64,000 bases of DNA from Streptomyces phaeofaciens (GCF_014648915.1 NZ_BMSA01000027.1:1-64000); one strand, 5' to 3'; positions 16,765-26,450 are shown, counted from the stretch's first letter. The notes: generated from the letters alone by a model not told the origin. Translations and numbers: made by a program.

Positions 16765-16785
16765 CGCCCTGAAGCGTTGACGTGA

Positions 16786-16810
16786 GCCCCGGCCACCGGG
16801 TGGCCGGGGC
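16786..16810 (+). terminator. Rho-independent terminator of the his operon
   Basis: GCCCCGGCCA-CCGGG-TGGCCGGGGC, a perfect 10-bp stem with a 5-nt loop, followed by TTCTTCG, starting 21 nt after the hisF stop. Confidence 0.88.
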
Positions 16811-16823
16811 TTCTTCGTGGCGA

Positions 16824-16875
16824 GATACGAAAGGAAAGTTGCGCAAAATATGTTGTGCAATTTTTCTTTCGTATC
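16824..16875. promoter_or_regulatory. 52-nt palindromic operator upstream of the ArsR-like gene
   Basis: A nearly perfect AT-rich palindrome: outer arms GATACGAAAG (16824-16833) and CTTTCGTATC (16866-16875) are exact, the inner TTGCGCAA and TTGTGCAA are also symmetric, and 22 of 26 position pairs match overall. It ends 12 nt before the start codon of the regulator, as expected for an autoregulatory operator covering its promoter. Confidence 0.8.
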
Positions 16876-16887
16876 TACGGTGGAGGC

Positions 16888-17475
16888 ATGGCAAGCAAGG
16901 AGAACCGCCGCATCACCGACCTGGGGACGCTCAAGGCGCTCGCCCACCCCCTGCGAATGAAGCTCTACCGCCTGCTGTTCGTGGCCGGTTCCGCGACCGC
17001 CTCGCAGCTCGCCGAACAGGTCGACGAGGCCGTCTCCCTGGTCAGCTACCACCTGCGCAAACTCGCCGAGCACGGCCTCGTGGAGGAGGCGGAACCGGGC
17101 AGCGCCGACGCCCGGGAGCGCTGGTGGCGACCGGCCTCGGAAGGGGTCAGCGTCCGGGACGAGGACTTCCACGACGCCCCCGAGAAGGTGGCCGCCCACC
17201 TGGCGGCCTCCCGCCTCTTCCAGGAGCAGCGCTCCGAGATGTACCGCACCTACCTCGACGAGCGCCCGCACTGGGGCCGCGAGTGGAACGAGGCCGCGCA
17301 CGACTCCGAGTCGCTGCTGCGCCTGACGGCGGCGGAACTGGCCGCGCTGAAGCAGGAACTGCACGACGTGATCAAGAGGTACGACGAGCAGGGCCGGGCC
17401 GCCGAAGCCGACGGCGGCACCGAGGGGCGCGAGAACGTCGCGCTGCACCAGTACGCCTTCCCGTTCCGCGTCTGA
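16888..17475 (+). CDS. ArsR-type winged-helix transcriptional regulator
   Basis: 195 residues. The winged helix fills residues 8-95: LKALAHPLRMKLYRLL, ATASQLAEQVDEAVSLVSYHLRKLAEHGLV (recognition helix) and the wing with ERWWRP. The remainder is helical (ALKQELHDVIKRYDEQ) and ends in FPFRV. No clustered Cys/His metal site is visible, so it is probably not a metal sensor. ATG 16888 follows GGTGGAGG. The long palindrome just upstream and the coupled MFS exporter suggest autoregulated, ligand-relieved efflux control. Confidence 0.88.
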   Translation: MASKENRRITDLGTLKALAHPLRMKLYRLLFVAGSATASQLAEQVDEAVSLVSYHLRKLAEHGLVEEAEPGSADARERWWRPASEGVSVRDEDFHDAPEKVAAHLAASRLFQEQRSEMYRTYLDERPHWGREWNEAAHDSESLLRLTAAELAALKQELHDVIKRYDEQGRAAEADGGTEGRENVALHQYAFPFRV

Positions 17476-17489
17476 GAGGACCGCCTCCC

Positions 17490-18740
17490 GTGACCGCCAC
17501 CCTCCTGGCCGAGGCCCCCGCCGAGGCGAGGCCCGCCCACCGCGACCCCAACGTCCTGCGCTGGCTCGCCGCCTACACCTCCTCGATGGTCGGCGACAGC
17601 GTCTACTACATCGCCCTGTCCTGGGCGGCCGTCCAATCGGGCACCCCCTCCCAGGCCGGCCTCGTCATGGCGGCCAGCGCCGTCCCCCGCGCCCTGCTGA
17701 TGCTCGGCGGGGGAGTCGTGGCCGACCGGTTCGGGCCCCGCCGGGTCGTCATCGGCAGCGACGCGGTGCGCTGCGCGGCCGTGGCCGCGGTGGCGGCGCT
17801 GCTGTTCCTCACCCGTCCCGGTCTGTGGCCGCTGGCCCTGCTCGCCATGGTCTTCGGCGCCGTGGACGCCGTGTTCATGCCGGCCGTGGGCGCCCTCCCC
17901 GCACGGCTCACGAGCCGGGGCCAGCTCGCCCGCGTCCAGGGCATGCGCGGCCTCGGGATCCGGTTCGCGAGCGTCGTCGGCGGCCCGCTCGGCGGACTCG
18001 CGGTCGCGGTCGGCGGCGCGGAAGCCGCCTTCGCCGTCGCCGGGCTGCTCATCGCCCTGTCGCTGCCGCTGCTGGTCGGCGTGCGGGTGCGGGAACTGCC
18101 GCCGGACGACACCCCCGGCAGCCGGGGGACGACCGCCCGGGCCGACCTGATGGACGGGCTGCGCTACATCCGCCGCCACCGGGTGCTCGCCCCGCTGATG
18201 TGCGCCATCGCCCTCGGCGACCTCGGCTTCGTCGGACCGCTGAACGTGGGCCTGACCCTGCTCGCCGACGAACGCGGCTGGGGCGCCGCCGGGATGGGCT
18301 GGGTGCTCGCCGGGTTCGGGGTCGGCGCGGGCGTCGCCTCCCTGCTGCTGACCGTCCGCGGCCGGCTCCCGCACGCCGGGCGGGTCGCCGGCTGGGCGAT
18401 CCTCGCCGGGTCGGTCGCGATCGGCGCCCTCGCGTACATGCCGACGATCGTCTTCGCGGTCGGCACGGCCCTGCTGATCGGTCTGCTCGCCGGGCTCAGC
18501 GGCGCGATGTGCGGGGCGCTGCTCCAGACCCAGTCCGACCCGGCCCGCCTGGGCCGTGTCACGGCGGTGTCCGGCCTGGTCAGCCTGGGTCTCACCCCGC
18601 TCAGCATGCCGCTGTCCGCCGCCGCGATCGGCGCCTGGGGCACCGGCCCGGTCTTCGTGGTCAGCGCCGTCGTCTGCGGGCTCGGCGGAGTCGTCGCCCT
18701 CGGCGTCCCCGCCCTGCGCCGCGCCGAACTGCCCCGCTGA
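17490..18740 (+). CDS. Major facilitator superfamily exporter
   Basis: 416 residues with about 12 hydrophobic segments in two halves. The loop between segments 2 and 3 holds the MFS motif GGVVADRFGPRRVV, and TM5 carries GIRFASVVGGPLGG. It is closest to the MFS_3 (EntS/tetracycline-like) group. It lies 14 nt after the ArsR-like gene and is probably its regulatory target. GTG 17490 follows GAGAGGA. The drug or metabolite exported cannot be predicted. Confidence 0.9.
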   Translation: MTATLLAEAPAEARPAHRDPNVLRWLAAYTSSMVGDSVYYIALSWAAVQSGTPSQAGLVMAASAVPRALLMLGGGVVADRFGPRRVVIGSDAVRCAAVAAVAALLFLTRPGLWPLALLAMVFGAVDAVFMPAVGALPARLTSRGQLARVQGMRGLGIRFASVVGGPLGGLAVAVGGAEAAFAVAGLLIALSLPLLVGVRVRELPPDDTPGSRGTTARADLMDGLRYIRRHRVLAPLMCAIALGDLGFVGPLNVGLTLLADERGWGAAGMGWVLAGFGVGAGVASLLLTVRGRLPHAGRVAGWAILAGSVAIGALAYMPTIVFAVGTALLIGLLAGLSGAMCGALLQTQSDPARLGRVTAVSGLVSLGLTPLSMPLSAAAIGAWGTGPVFVVSAVVCGLGGVVALGVPALRRAELPR

Positions 18741-18753
18741 CGCCCGGGACCCC

Positions 18754-19389
18754 TCAGATCCCGAGCTGCTTGCCGTCGTGCAGCTTCTCGATGGCTTCCG
18801 CGTCGCCGTCCAGCTCCACCTGGGCGGCGCTCTGCCGGCCGTAGAGGAACAGCACCAGCTCCGACGCCTCACCGGTCACCGTCACCACCGGTGTGTCCCG
18901 GTTGGCGACGACCGTACGGCCGTCCGCGCGACGCAGCACCAGACCGGTCGGGGCGGAGCGGCCCATCAGCCGGGCACTGCGCTCCAGCCGGCTCCACAGG
19001 GCGTCCTGGAACACCGGGTCCAGCTCGCGCGGCGACCAGTCGCGCTGCGCCCGGCGCACGTCCTCCGTGTGGACGTAGAACTCGATGGTGTTCGACATCT
19101 CCTCGACCTGCTTCAGCGCGAACGGCGAGAACCGCGGCGGGCCGGTCCGGATCAGCTGGATCAGTTCCTCGTACGGCTTGGCGGCGAACTCCTCCATCAC
19201 CCGGTCGAGCCGGGAGGCGAGCTGCTTGAGCAGAATGCCCCCGGCGGCGTCCGGACGGCGCTCGCGCACCACCACGTGCGCTGCCAGGTCCCGCGTCACC
19301 CATCCGGAGCACAGGGTCGGCGCCTCCGGACCGGCGGTCTCCAAGAGGTCGGCGAGCAGGAGTCGTTCACGCTTGGCGAAAGTCGACAT
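18754..19389 (-). CDS. TIGR03085-type, DinB/maleylpyruvate isomerase-like protein
   Basis: 211 residues. It begins RERLLLADLLETAGPEAPTLCSGWVTRDLAAHVVVRERR, the pattern of the TIGR03085 family, whose four-helix bundle resembles mycothiol-dependent maleylpyruvate isomerase and DinB. Potential metal-binding His residues are in LAAHVVV and YVHTEDVRRAQ. The C-terminal part resembles the SCP2-like/MDMPI_C region. Activity is unknown; thiol-dependent chemistry is plausible. It converges on the MFS gene with a 13-nt gap. Confidence 0.82.
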   Translation of the reverse strand: MSTFAKRERLLLADLLETAGPEAPTLCSGWVTRDLAAHVVVRERRPDAAGGILLKQLASRLDRVMEEFAAKPYEELIQLIRTGPPRFSPFALKQVEEMSNTIEFYVHTEDVRRAQRDWSPRELDPVFQDALWSRLERSARLMGRSAPTGLVLRRADGRTVVANRDTPVVTVTGEASELVLFLYGRQSAAQVELDGDAEAIEKLHDGKQLGI

Positions 19390-19505
19390 GAAGTCAGCCT
19401 ACGACCGAGTAACCGGTCCGCCCACCCGTCGCCCGGCCCACCCCCTCACCCGCCCGGCCCTTTCCACCCAGTGGACACCGGGCCGTCACTGTCCGTGGCG
19501 CGCGG

Positions 19506-19511
19506 CACAAT
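19506..19511 (+). promoter_or_regulatory. Possible -10 (CACAAT) for leaderless hisI-trpE transcript
   Basis: CACAAT lies 6 nt before the hisI ATG and there is no ribosome site between them. Confidence 0.4.
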
Positions 19512-19517
19512 GGCCCC

Positions 19518-19910
19518 ATGACCAGCACGCCCCCTCCCAGCAGCCTGGACCCGGAGATCGCCGCGCGGCTCAAGCGCAGCGCCGACGGGCTCGTCCCCGC
19601 CATCGCCCAGCAGTACGACACCGGTGAGGTGCTCATGCTCGGCTGGATGGACGACGAGGCGCTGCACCGCACGCTCACCACCGGCCGCTGCACGTACTGG
19701 TCGCGCAGCCGCCAGGAGTACTGGGTCAAGGGCGACACCTCCGGCCACTTCCAGTGGGTCAGGTCCGTCGCCCTCGACTGCGACGCCGACACCCTGCTGG
19801 TCAAGGTCGACCAGGTCGGTGCCGCCTGCCACACCGGAGCCCGTACCTGCTTCGACGCCGATGTCCTGATCGAGAACGCCGATTCCGGCGTACCCGCCAC
19901 GGATCAGTAA
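19518..19910 (+). CDS. hisI: Phosphoribosyl-AMP cyclohydrolase
   Basis: 130 residues, single-function (no HisE domain). It opens the adenine ring of PR-AMP, the third step of histidine synthesis. Metal and catalytic motifs are LMLGWMDDEAL, TYWSRSRQEYWVKGD, LDCDADTLLV with the DCDAD zinc/Mg site, and the Cys in QVGAACHTG plus CFD near the end. It is separate from the main his operon and sits 11 nt before trpE, so histidine and tryptophan genes share a transcript here. Confidence 0.96.
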   Translation: MTSTPPPSSLDPEIAARLKRSADGLVPAIAQQYDTGEVLMLGWMDDEALHRTLTTGRCTYWSRSRQEYWVKGDTSGHFQWVRSVALDCDADTLLVKVDQVGAACHTGARTCFDADVLIENADSGVPATDQ

Positions 19911-19921
19911 GGTCAGCCGCC

Positions 19922-21415
19922 ATGGACCTCGAGACGTTCCGCAAGCTGGCCACCGACCGCCGGGTCATCCCGGTCACCCGCAAGCTGCTCGCCGACGGCG
20001 ACACCCCGGTCGCGCTCTACCGCAAGCTCGCCGCCGAGCGGCCCGGCACCTTCCTCCTGGAGTCCGCGGAGAACGGCCGCTCGTGGTCCCGGTACTCCTT
20101 CGTCGGCGTCCGCTCCGCCGCCACCCTCACCGCACGCGACGGCCAGGCCCACTGGCTCGGCGCCCCGCCCGTCGGCGTCCCCGTCGACGGCGACCCGCTG
20201 GCCGCCCTGCGCGCCACCATCGAGGCCCTGCACACCCCCCACCAGGAGGGCATGCCGCCCTTCACCGGCGGCATGGTCGGCTACCTCGGCTACGACATCG
20301 TCCGCCGTCTGGAGAAGATCGGCCCCGGCGAGCGGGACGACCTGCGGCTGCCCGAGCTGACCATGCTCCTGACCAGCGACCTCGCCGTCATGGACCACTG
20401 GGAGGGCTCCGTCCTGCTGATCGCCAACGCGATCAACCACAACGACCTCGACACCGGGGTCGACGAGGCCTACACGGACGCCATGGCCCGGCTGGACGCC
20501 ATGGAGGCCGACCTCTCCCGCCCGGTCGCCCAGCCGCCCGCCGTCCTGCCGCCCTCCGAACTGCCCGAGTACACCGCGCTGTGGGGCGGCCGGGAGTACC
20601 AGGTGGCCGTCGAGGACATCAAGGAGCGCATCCGCGCGGGCGAGGCCTTCCAGGTCGTCCCCTCGCAGCGCTTCGAGACGCCGTGCACGGCGAGCGCCCT
20701 GGACGTCTACCGGGTGCTGCGGGCCACCAACCCCTCGCCGTACATGTACCTGTTCCGGTTCCCCCACGGGGACGGAGAGGCGTTCGACGTCGTCGGTTCC
20801 TCCCCCGAGGCCCTGGTCAAGGTCGAGGACGGCCGGGCCATGGTCCACCCCATCGCCGGCACCCGGCACCGCGGCGCCACCCCGCAGGAGGACCAGGCCC
20901 TCGCCGACGAACTGCTCGCCGACCCCAAGGAGCGCGCCGAGCACCTCATGCTCGTCGACCTCGGCCGCAACGACCTGGGGCGGGTCTGCGAACCGGGTTC
21001 CGTCGAGGTCGTCGACTTCATGTCCATCGAGCGGTACTCCCACGTGATGCACATCGTCTCGACGGTCACCGGCAAGGTCGCGCCCGGCCGCACCGCCTTC
21101 GACGTCCTCACCGCCTGCTTCCCGGCCGGCACCCTCTCCGGCGCCCCCAAGCCCCGGGCCATGCAGATCATCGACGAACTGGAACCGTCCCGCCGCGGCC
21201 TGTACGGCGGCTGCGTCGGCTACCTCGACTTCGCGGGCGACTCCGACACCGCCATCGCCATCCGTACGGCCCTGCTGCGCGACGGCACCGCCTACGTCCA
21301 GGCCGGCGCGGGCGTCGTCGCCGACTCCGACCCGGTCGCCGAGGACCAGGAGTGCCGCAACAAGGCCGCCGCGGTGCTGCGCGCCGTCCATACGGCGAAC
21401 CGGCTGGGGAAATAG
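19922..21415 (+). CDS. trpE: Anthranilate synthase component I
   Basis: 497 residues. It converts chorismate to anthranilate with ammonia from a TrpG subunit, which is not in this window. The N-terminal LLESAENGRSWSRYSFVG is the tryptophan feedback site (the LLES motif). The C-terminal chorismate-binding domain has AFQVVPSQRFE, PSPYMYLF, IAGTRHRG, DLGRNDLGRVCEPGSV and AGTLSGAPKPRAMQIIDELE. ATG 19922 follows AAGGTCAG. Confidence 0.97.
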   Translation: MDLETFRKLATDRRVIPVTRKLLADGDTPVALYRKLAAERPGTFLLESAENGRSWSRYSFVGVRSAATLTARDGQAHWLGAPPVGVPVDGDPLAALRATIEALHTPHQEGMPPFTGGMVGYLGYDIVRRLEKIGPGERDDLRLPELTMLLTSDLAVMDHWEGSVLLIANAINHNDLDTGVDEAYTDAMARLDAMEADLSRPVAQPPAVLPPSELPEYTALWGGREYQVAVEDIKERIRAGEAFQVVPSQRFETPCTASALDVYRVLRATNPSPYMYLFRFPHGDGEAFDVVGSSPEALVKVEDGRAMVHPIAGTRHRGATPQEDQALADELLADPKERAEHLMLVDLGRNDLGRVCEPGSVEVVDFMSIERYSHVMHIVSTVTGKVAPGRTAFDVLTACFPAGTLSGAPKPRAMQIIDELEPSRRGLYGGCVGYLDFAGDSDTAIAIRTALLRDGTAYVQAGAGVVADSDPVAEDQECRNKAAAVLRAVHTANRLGK

Positions 21416-21430
21416 GGCGCGTCTCACGTG

Positions 21431-21458
21431 AGCCCCGGGTGCCGGTTCGCCCGGGGTT
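21431..21458 (+). terminator. Hairpin after trpE
   Basis: CCCCGGG-n10-CCCGGGG (21433-21439 with 21450-21456), followed by TTC. It may end the hisI-trpE transcript; the next gene has its own promoter-like element just after it. Confidence 0.55.
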
Positions 21459-21476
21459 CAGGCGATAGTGGACTAC

Positions 21477-22118
21477 GTGACTGCTGTACCTCACCCCCGT
21501 TCCGAAGCCGCCGCCCCCACCCGGTCCGGCCGCCGGAGCCTCGCCCTCGCGCTGCTGTGCGGCGCGCTGGGCGCGGCCGTGGCCCTGCTGTCCACCAGAC
21601 AGCGCTGGTCGGAGGGCATGGCGACGGTGGCCGGCGGCGCGTTCCCCCTCACCGCCCAGGGCAGTGACGTCACCGGCGTCCCCGCGGCACTCGCCATAGT
21701 GGGACTCGCCGCGCTCGTCGCCGTCTTCGCCGTGCGCCGGGCCGGCCGCCTCGCCGTCTCCGCCGTGCTCGCCCTGTCGGGCGCCGGTATCGCCGTCGCC
21801 GCCCTGCTCGGCGCCGGCGACACGTCCGCGCTCGACGAGCAGGCCGCCAAGGCCTCCGGCGACACCTCGGCCACCGTCGCCGCCTTCAGCCACACCGCGT
21901 GGCCGTACGCCGCGGTCGCCGGCGGCGCCCTGATCCTGCTGGCCGGCCTGCTCGCCCTGCGCTACGGCAGCGGCTGGCCCGCCATGTCCGGCCGCTACGA
22001 ACGCGACGGCACCCCCCGCCCGCGGCGCGCGGCGCGGCCGGCCGACCCGGACCGGCCCGAGGAGATCTGGAAGGCCCTGGACCGCGGCGAGGACCCCACG
22101 GGCGCCGACCCGGTGTGA
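21477..22118 (+). CDS. Tryptophan-associated membrane protein, TIGR02234 family
   Basis: 213 residues with four hydrophobic segments: ALALLCGALGAAVALLS, GVPAALAIVGLAALVAVFAV, LAVSAVLALSGAGIAVAALL and WPYAAVAGGALILLAGLLAL. The first extracytoplasmic loop begins with STRQRWSEG. The family is regularly found beside trp genes in actinobacteria but has no proven role; transport of tryptophan or a precursor is speculation. I prefer GTG 21477, 7 nt after a GATAGT -10-like element (leaderless), over GTG 21468. Confidence 0.85.
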   Translation: MTAVPHPRSEAAAPTRSGRRSLALALLCGALGAAVALLSTRQRWSEGMATVAGGAFPLTAQGSDVTGVPAALAIVGLAALVAVFAVRRAGRLAVSAVLALSGAGIAVAALLGAGDTSALDEQAAKASGDTSATVAAFSHTAWPYAAVAGGALILLAGLLALRYGSGWPAMSGRYERDGTPRPRRAARPADPDRPEEIWKALDRGEDPTGADPV

Positions 22119-22315
22119 GCACAGGGTCGCGCGCCGTTCGCGCACGGCTCGCGCGCGCCTCTCGATGTGGTGAATCAGACGCCACCGGAGACCACCCCCG
22201 CGTCCCGTGGGCGCGCGCGTACGGGACAATGGACGACGAACGTCCGGCCAGGACAGGTACGAAACGCACCGCGCGTGACGGCTCGTACCCCACAGACAGC
22301 AATGAGGAGCAAGCA

Positions 22316-22576
22316 ATGGCGGGCAGCAGCCACGGACACACCCCGGCCGCCTGGACCGGTGTCACCATCGCCTTCATCGGTTTCTGCGTCGCGGGCGCGT
22401 TCATGGTGATGGCCCAGCCCCTGGGCTTCTGGGCCGGCATGGTGATCGTGGCCGCGGGCGGTGTCGTCGGCGGCGCCATGCGCATGGCCGGCCTGGGCCA
22501 GCCGCGCGACACCCACCGGACGCCGAAGGTCGCGGCGGCCGCCGTGACCCGCGAGCCGGTCAGCGCCGAGGGCTGA
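22316..22576 (+). CDS. HGxxPAAW-motif small membrane protein
   Basis: 86 residues. It starts MAGSSHGHTPAAW, the motif that names this actinobacterial family, then two hydrophobic segments (VTIAFIGFCVAGAFMVM and GFWAGMVIVAAGGVVGGAM) and a hydrophilic tail. ATG 22316 has GAGGAG 6 nt upstream. It lies between the TIGR02234 gene and trpC, the usual location. Function unknown. Confidence 0.88.
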   Translation: MAGSSHGHTPAAWTGVTIAFIGFCVAGAFMVMAQPLGFWAGMVIVAAGGVVGGAMRMAGLGQPRDTHRTPKVAAAAVTREPVSAEG

Positions 22577-22600
22577 GCGGACCTTCCGCGAGACAGTGCG

Positions 22601-22635
22601 TGAGGGGCGGCCGGTGCCACACCGGCCGCCCCTCA
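22601..22635. terminator. Strong hairpin terminator
   Basis: A perfect 15-bp inverted repeat (22601-22615 with 22621-22635) with a 5-nt loop GCCAC, 24 nt after the HGxxPAAW gene. No U-tract. Confidence 0.75.
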
Positions 22636-22659
22636 CGCGCGCCGGGCACCCCCGCGGGG

Positions 22660-22665
22660 CACAAT
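22660..22665 (+). promoter_or_regulatory. Possible -10 (CACAAT) of the DUF2752 gene
   Basis: CACAAT is 7 nt before GTG 22673. If it is the -10, the ATG at 22664 overlaps the promoter and cannot be the start. Confidence 0.45.
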
Positions 22666-22672
22666 GCGAGGC

Positions 22673-23098
22673 GTGAACGCCGACAGCCAGCGGGTGACGA
22701 CAACGGTCGCGGGACGGCTCGCCGTGCCCGCCGGGATCCTCACGGCCGTCGTCGGCGCCTTCGCCTACGTCGGGACCGTCGACCCCAACGAACCCGGCCA
22801 CTACCCGGTCTGCCCCCTGCTGCGCGTCACGGGCCTGTACTGCCCCGGCTGCGGCGGACTGCGCAGCGCGTACGCCGTCGTGCACGGCGACCTCCTCACC
22901 GCCCTGCACGCCAACGCGATGGCCGTCGTCGGCTATCCGGTCTTCGCCGTGCTGTGGACCGTCTGGGTGGTCCGCGCGGCCCGCGGACGGCCCCTGCGGA
23001 TCGACCTCTCACCCGTACGGCTGTGGACGCTGGGCGCGTTGCTGCTGGGCTTCACGGTGCTCCGCAACCTGCCGTTCGGCGGCTGGCTCCATCCCTGA
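22673..23098 (+). CDS. DUF2752 membrane protein
   Basis: 141 residues with three hydrophobic segments. The DUF2752 signature CPLLRVTGLYCPGCGGLRSAYAVVHGD contains three conserved Cys and lies between segments one and two. The Cys pattern suggests metal or disulfide chemistry, but no function is established. The start is placed at the leaderless GTG; an ATG three codons earlier is the alternative. Confidence 0.87.
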   Translation: MNADSQRVTTTVAGRLAVPAGILTAVVGAFAYVGTVDPNEPGHYPVCPLLRVTGLYCPGCGGLRSAYAVVHGDLLTALHANAMAVVGYPVFAVLWTVWVVRAARGRPLRIDLSPVRLWTLGALLLGFTVLRNLPFGGWLHP

Positions 23099-23249
23099 AC
23101 CGGGCCCGCGGACGTCCAGGTGGTGGGACCGCCGTCCACCGGATGTGAGGCCTTCGGCTTCCTCCGGATACCATCGCAGTGACCATCTTGTTCCGCCGGT
23201 CGCTGGAAACACTCAGCCGACTGCCAACCTCGGGAAGGGGGCCGCTCGC

Positions 23250-24059
23250 GTGAGTGTGCTCGACGAGATCATCGACGGAGTCCGTGCCGACCTCGCGGAG
23301 CGGCAGGCGCGCGTCAGCCTCGACGAGCTCAAGGAGCGCGCGGCGAAGGCTCCCGCGGCCAAGGACGGCGTGGCCGCCCTGCGCGGCGACGGCGTCAAGG
23401 TGATCTGCGAGGTCAAGCGGTCCAGCCCCTCCAAGGGCGCCCTGGCCGCGATCGCCGACCCGGCCGGCCTGGCCGCCGACTACGAGGCGGGCGGCGCCGC
23501 CGTCATCTCCGTCCTCACCGAACAGCGCCGCTTCGGCGGGTCCCTCGCCGACCTCGAGGCGGTCCGCGCCCGCGTGGACATCCCCGTGCTGCGCAAGGAC
23601 TTCATCGTCACCTCGTACCAGCTGTGGGAGGCCCGCGCGTACGGCGCCGACCTCGCCCTGCTGATCGTCGCCGCCCTCGACCAGCCGGCCCTGGAGTCGC
23701 TGATCGAGCGCGCGGTCTCCATCGGTCTCACCCCGCTCGTCGAGGTCCACGACGAGGACGAGGTCGAGCGCGCGGTCGACGCCGGCGCGAAGGTGATCGG
23801 CGTCAACGCGCGCGACCTGAAGACCCTGAAGGTCGACCGCTCCACCTTCGAGCGGGTCGCCCCCGAGATCCCCGGCCACATCGTCAAGATCGCCGAGTCC
23901 GGCATCCGCGGCCCGCACGACCTCATCGCGTACGCCAACGCCGGCGCCGACGCCGTCCTGGTCGGCGAGTCCCTGGTCACCGGCCGCGACCCCAGGACGG
24001 CGGTCGCCGACCTGGTGGCGGCGGGCGAGCACCCCGCACTCCGCCACGGCCGGGGCTGA
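23250..24059 (+). CDS. trpC: Indole-3-glycerol phosphate synthase
   Basis: 269-residue (beta/alpha)8 barrel that closes and decarboxylates CdRP to indole-3-glycerol phosphate. Catalytic residues are visible in ICEVKRSSPSKG (Glu and Lys), VLRKDFIV (Lys), VNARDLKT (Asn, Arg) and IVKIAESGI (Glu, Ser). GTG 23250 is preceded by GGGAAGGGGG. It is the monofunctional form, with no TrpF domain. The 151-nt upstream region carries no Trp-rich leader peptide that I can see. It starts the trpC-trpM-trpB-trpA run. Confidence 0.96.
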   Translation: MSVLDEIIDGVRADLAERQARVSLDELKERAAKAPAAKDGVAALRGDGVKVICEVKRSSPSKGALAAIADPAGLAADYEAGGAAVISVLTEQRRFGGSLADLEAVRARVDIPVLRKDFIVTSYQLWEARAYGADLALLIVAALDQPALESLIERAVSIGLTPLVEVHDEDEVERAVDAGAKVIGVNARDLKTLKVDRSTFERVAPEIPGHIVKIAESGIRGPHDLIAYANAGADAVLVGESLVTGRDPRTAVADLVAAGEHPALRHGRG

Positions 24060-24067
24060 TCTCCCGC

Positions 24068-24073
24068 TAGGCT
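24068..24073 (+). promoter_or_regulatory. -10 element TAGGCT for leaderless trpM
   Basis: TAGGCT ends exactly 8 nt before the trpM ATG, with no ribosome site. It begins 8 nt after the trpC stop, so trpM can be transcribed on its own. Confidence 0.6.
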
Positions 24074-24081
24074 GATCGACG

Positions 24082-24285
24082 ATGACTCTCACCGTGACGA
24101 CCGTGGACCGGTACGCCCGCCTGGCGCGCGGCTGCCGCCCGAGGGGCTGCCGAGCCCCGGCGAGGCGTGTCCACGGCCGCAGGGTGCGGTACGTCATCGG
24201 TGACGAACCCGGGCAGGTCAACGGGCGTCGATGGCAGGTTTCTCAGGGGCGCGGGGAACTGCGCGACCAGCCATGTACGGCCTGA
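24082..24285 (+). CDS. trpM: TrpM/TrpX-type small protein, modulator of tryptophan synthesis
   Basis: 67 residues, very basic and Arg/Cys-rich in the middle (RGCRPRGCRAPARRVHGRRVRYVIGDEPGQ), with no membrane segment. Its position between trpC and trpB matches trpX/trpM of S. coelicolor, where the protein was reported to modulate tryptophan synthesis and differentiation. The core is recognisable; the last 13 residues (QGRGELRDQPCTA) are encoded by a dispersed intergenic repeat and differ in nature from the core. ATG 24082 is leaderless. The assignment is from recall of the family and position. Confidence 0.8.
   Translation: MTLTVTTVDRYARLARGCRPRGCRAPARRVHGRRVRYVIGDEPGQVNGRRWQVSQGRGELRDQPCTA
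24245..24272. repeat. Dispersed Streptomyces intergenic repeat (GGGGCGCGGGGAACTGCGCG core)
   Basis: The 28 nt beginning AGGGGCGCGGGGAACTGCGC match, from memory, a short element scattered through intergenic regions of many Streptomyces genomes. Here it forms the 3' end of trpM. Only one copy occurs in this window. Confidence 0.6.
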
Positions 24286-24292
24286 GGCCGTA
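24276..24292. repeat. 17-nt perfect palindrome over the trpM stop
   Basis: TACGGCCT-G-AGGCCGTA, arms of 8 bp, spans the trpM stop codon (24283-24285) and directly follows the dispersed repeat. It may act as a weak terminator or be part of the same element. Confidence 0.6.
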
Positions 24293-24351
24293 GGACGACC
24301 CCCGCCCCCACGGCGACAGGTTTTTCACCAAACTCACCGTGAGGTTTCCGC

Positions 24352-25631
<1,280 letters not shown>

Positions 25632-25635
<4 letters not shown>

Positions 25636-26450
25636 GCGGGAACATCCGGCTGCTGTCCGACACCCTCGCCGCCGCCAAGGCCGAGAACAGGGCCGCGCTG
25701 ATCGCCTATCTGCCGGCCGGGTTCCCGACCGTCGACGGCGGCATCGAGGCGATCAAGGCCGTCCTCGACGGCGGCGCCGACATCGTCGAGGTGGGCCTGC
25801 CGCACAGCGACCCCGTCCTCGACGGCCCGGTCATCCAGACCGCCGACGACATCGCGCTGCGCGGCGGGGTGCGGATCGCCGACGTCATGCGCACGGTCCG
25901 CGAGGCGCACGCGGCCACCGGGAAGCCGGTGCTCGTCATGACGTACTGGAACCCGATCGACCGCTACGGCGTCGAGCGGTTCACCGCCGAGCTGGCCGAG
26001 GCGGGCGGCGCGGGCTGCATCCTGCCCGACCTGCCCGTGCAGGAGTCGGCGCTGTGGAGGGAGCACGCCGAGAAGCACGGCCTCGCGACGGTCTTCGTCG
26101 TGGCGCCGAGCAGCAAGGACGAGCGGCTCGCGCAGATCACCGCGGCGGGCAGCGGCTTCGTCTACGCCGCCTCGCTGATGGGTGTCACCGGCACCCGTGA
26201 GTCGGTCGGCGCGCAGGCCCAGGAGCTGGTCGAACGCACCCGGGCCAGCGGCACCGACCTGCCGGTCTGCGTCGGCCTCGGGGTCTCCAACACCGAGCAG
26301 GCGGCCGAGGTCGCCGGCTTCGCGGACGGCGTGATCGTCGGTTCGGCCTTCGTCAAGCGCATGCTGGACGCGCCGGACGACGCGGCCGGTGTCGAGGCGG
26401 TCCGGGAACTGGCGGGCGACCTCGCCAAGGGCGTGCGCCGAACGGCGTAA
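25632..26450 (+). CDS. trpA: Tryptophan synthase alpha subunit
   Basis: 272-residue barrel that cleaves indole-3-glycerol phosphate to indole and G3P. The catalytic Glu is in DIVEVGLPHSDPVLDGPVIQ and the catalytic Asp in ILPDLPVQES; the phosphate loop is GLGVSNTEQA. GTG 25632 overlaps the trpB stop. It ends the trp operon before a strong terminator. Confidence 0.97.

Noticed and set aside
23099..23249. Possible tryptophan attenuator leader before trpC
   Set aside because: No short frame with consecutive Trp codons or classic antiterminator/terminator pair was found; only weak stems.
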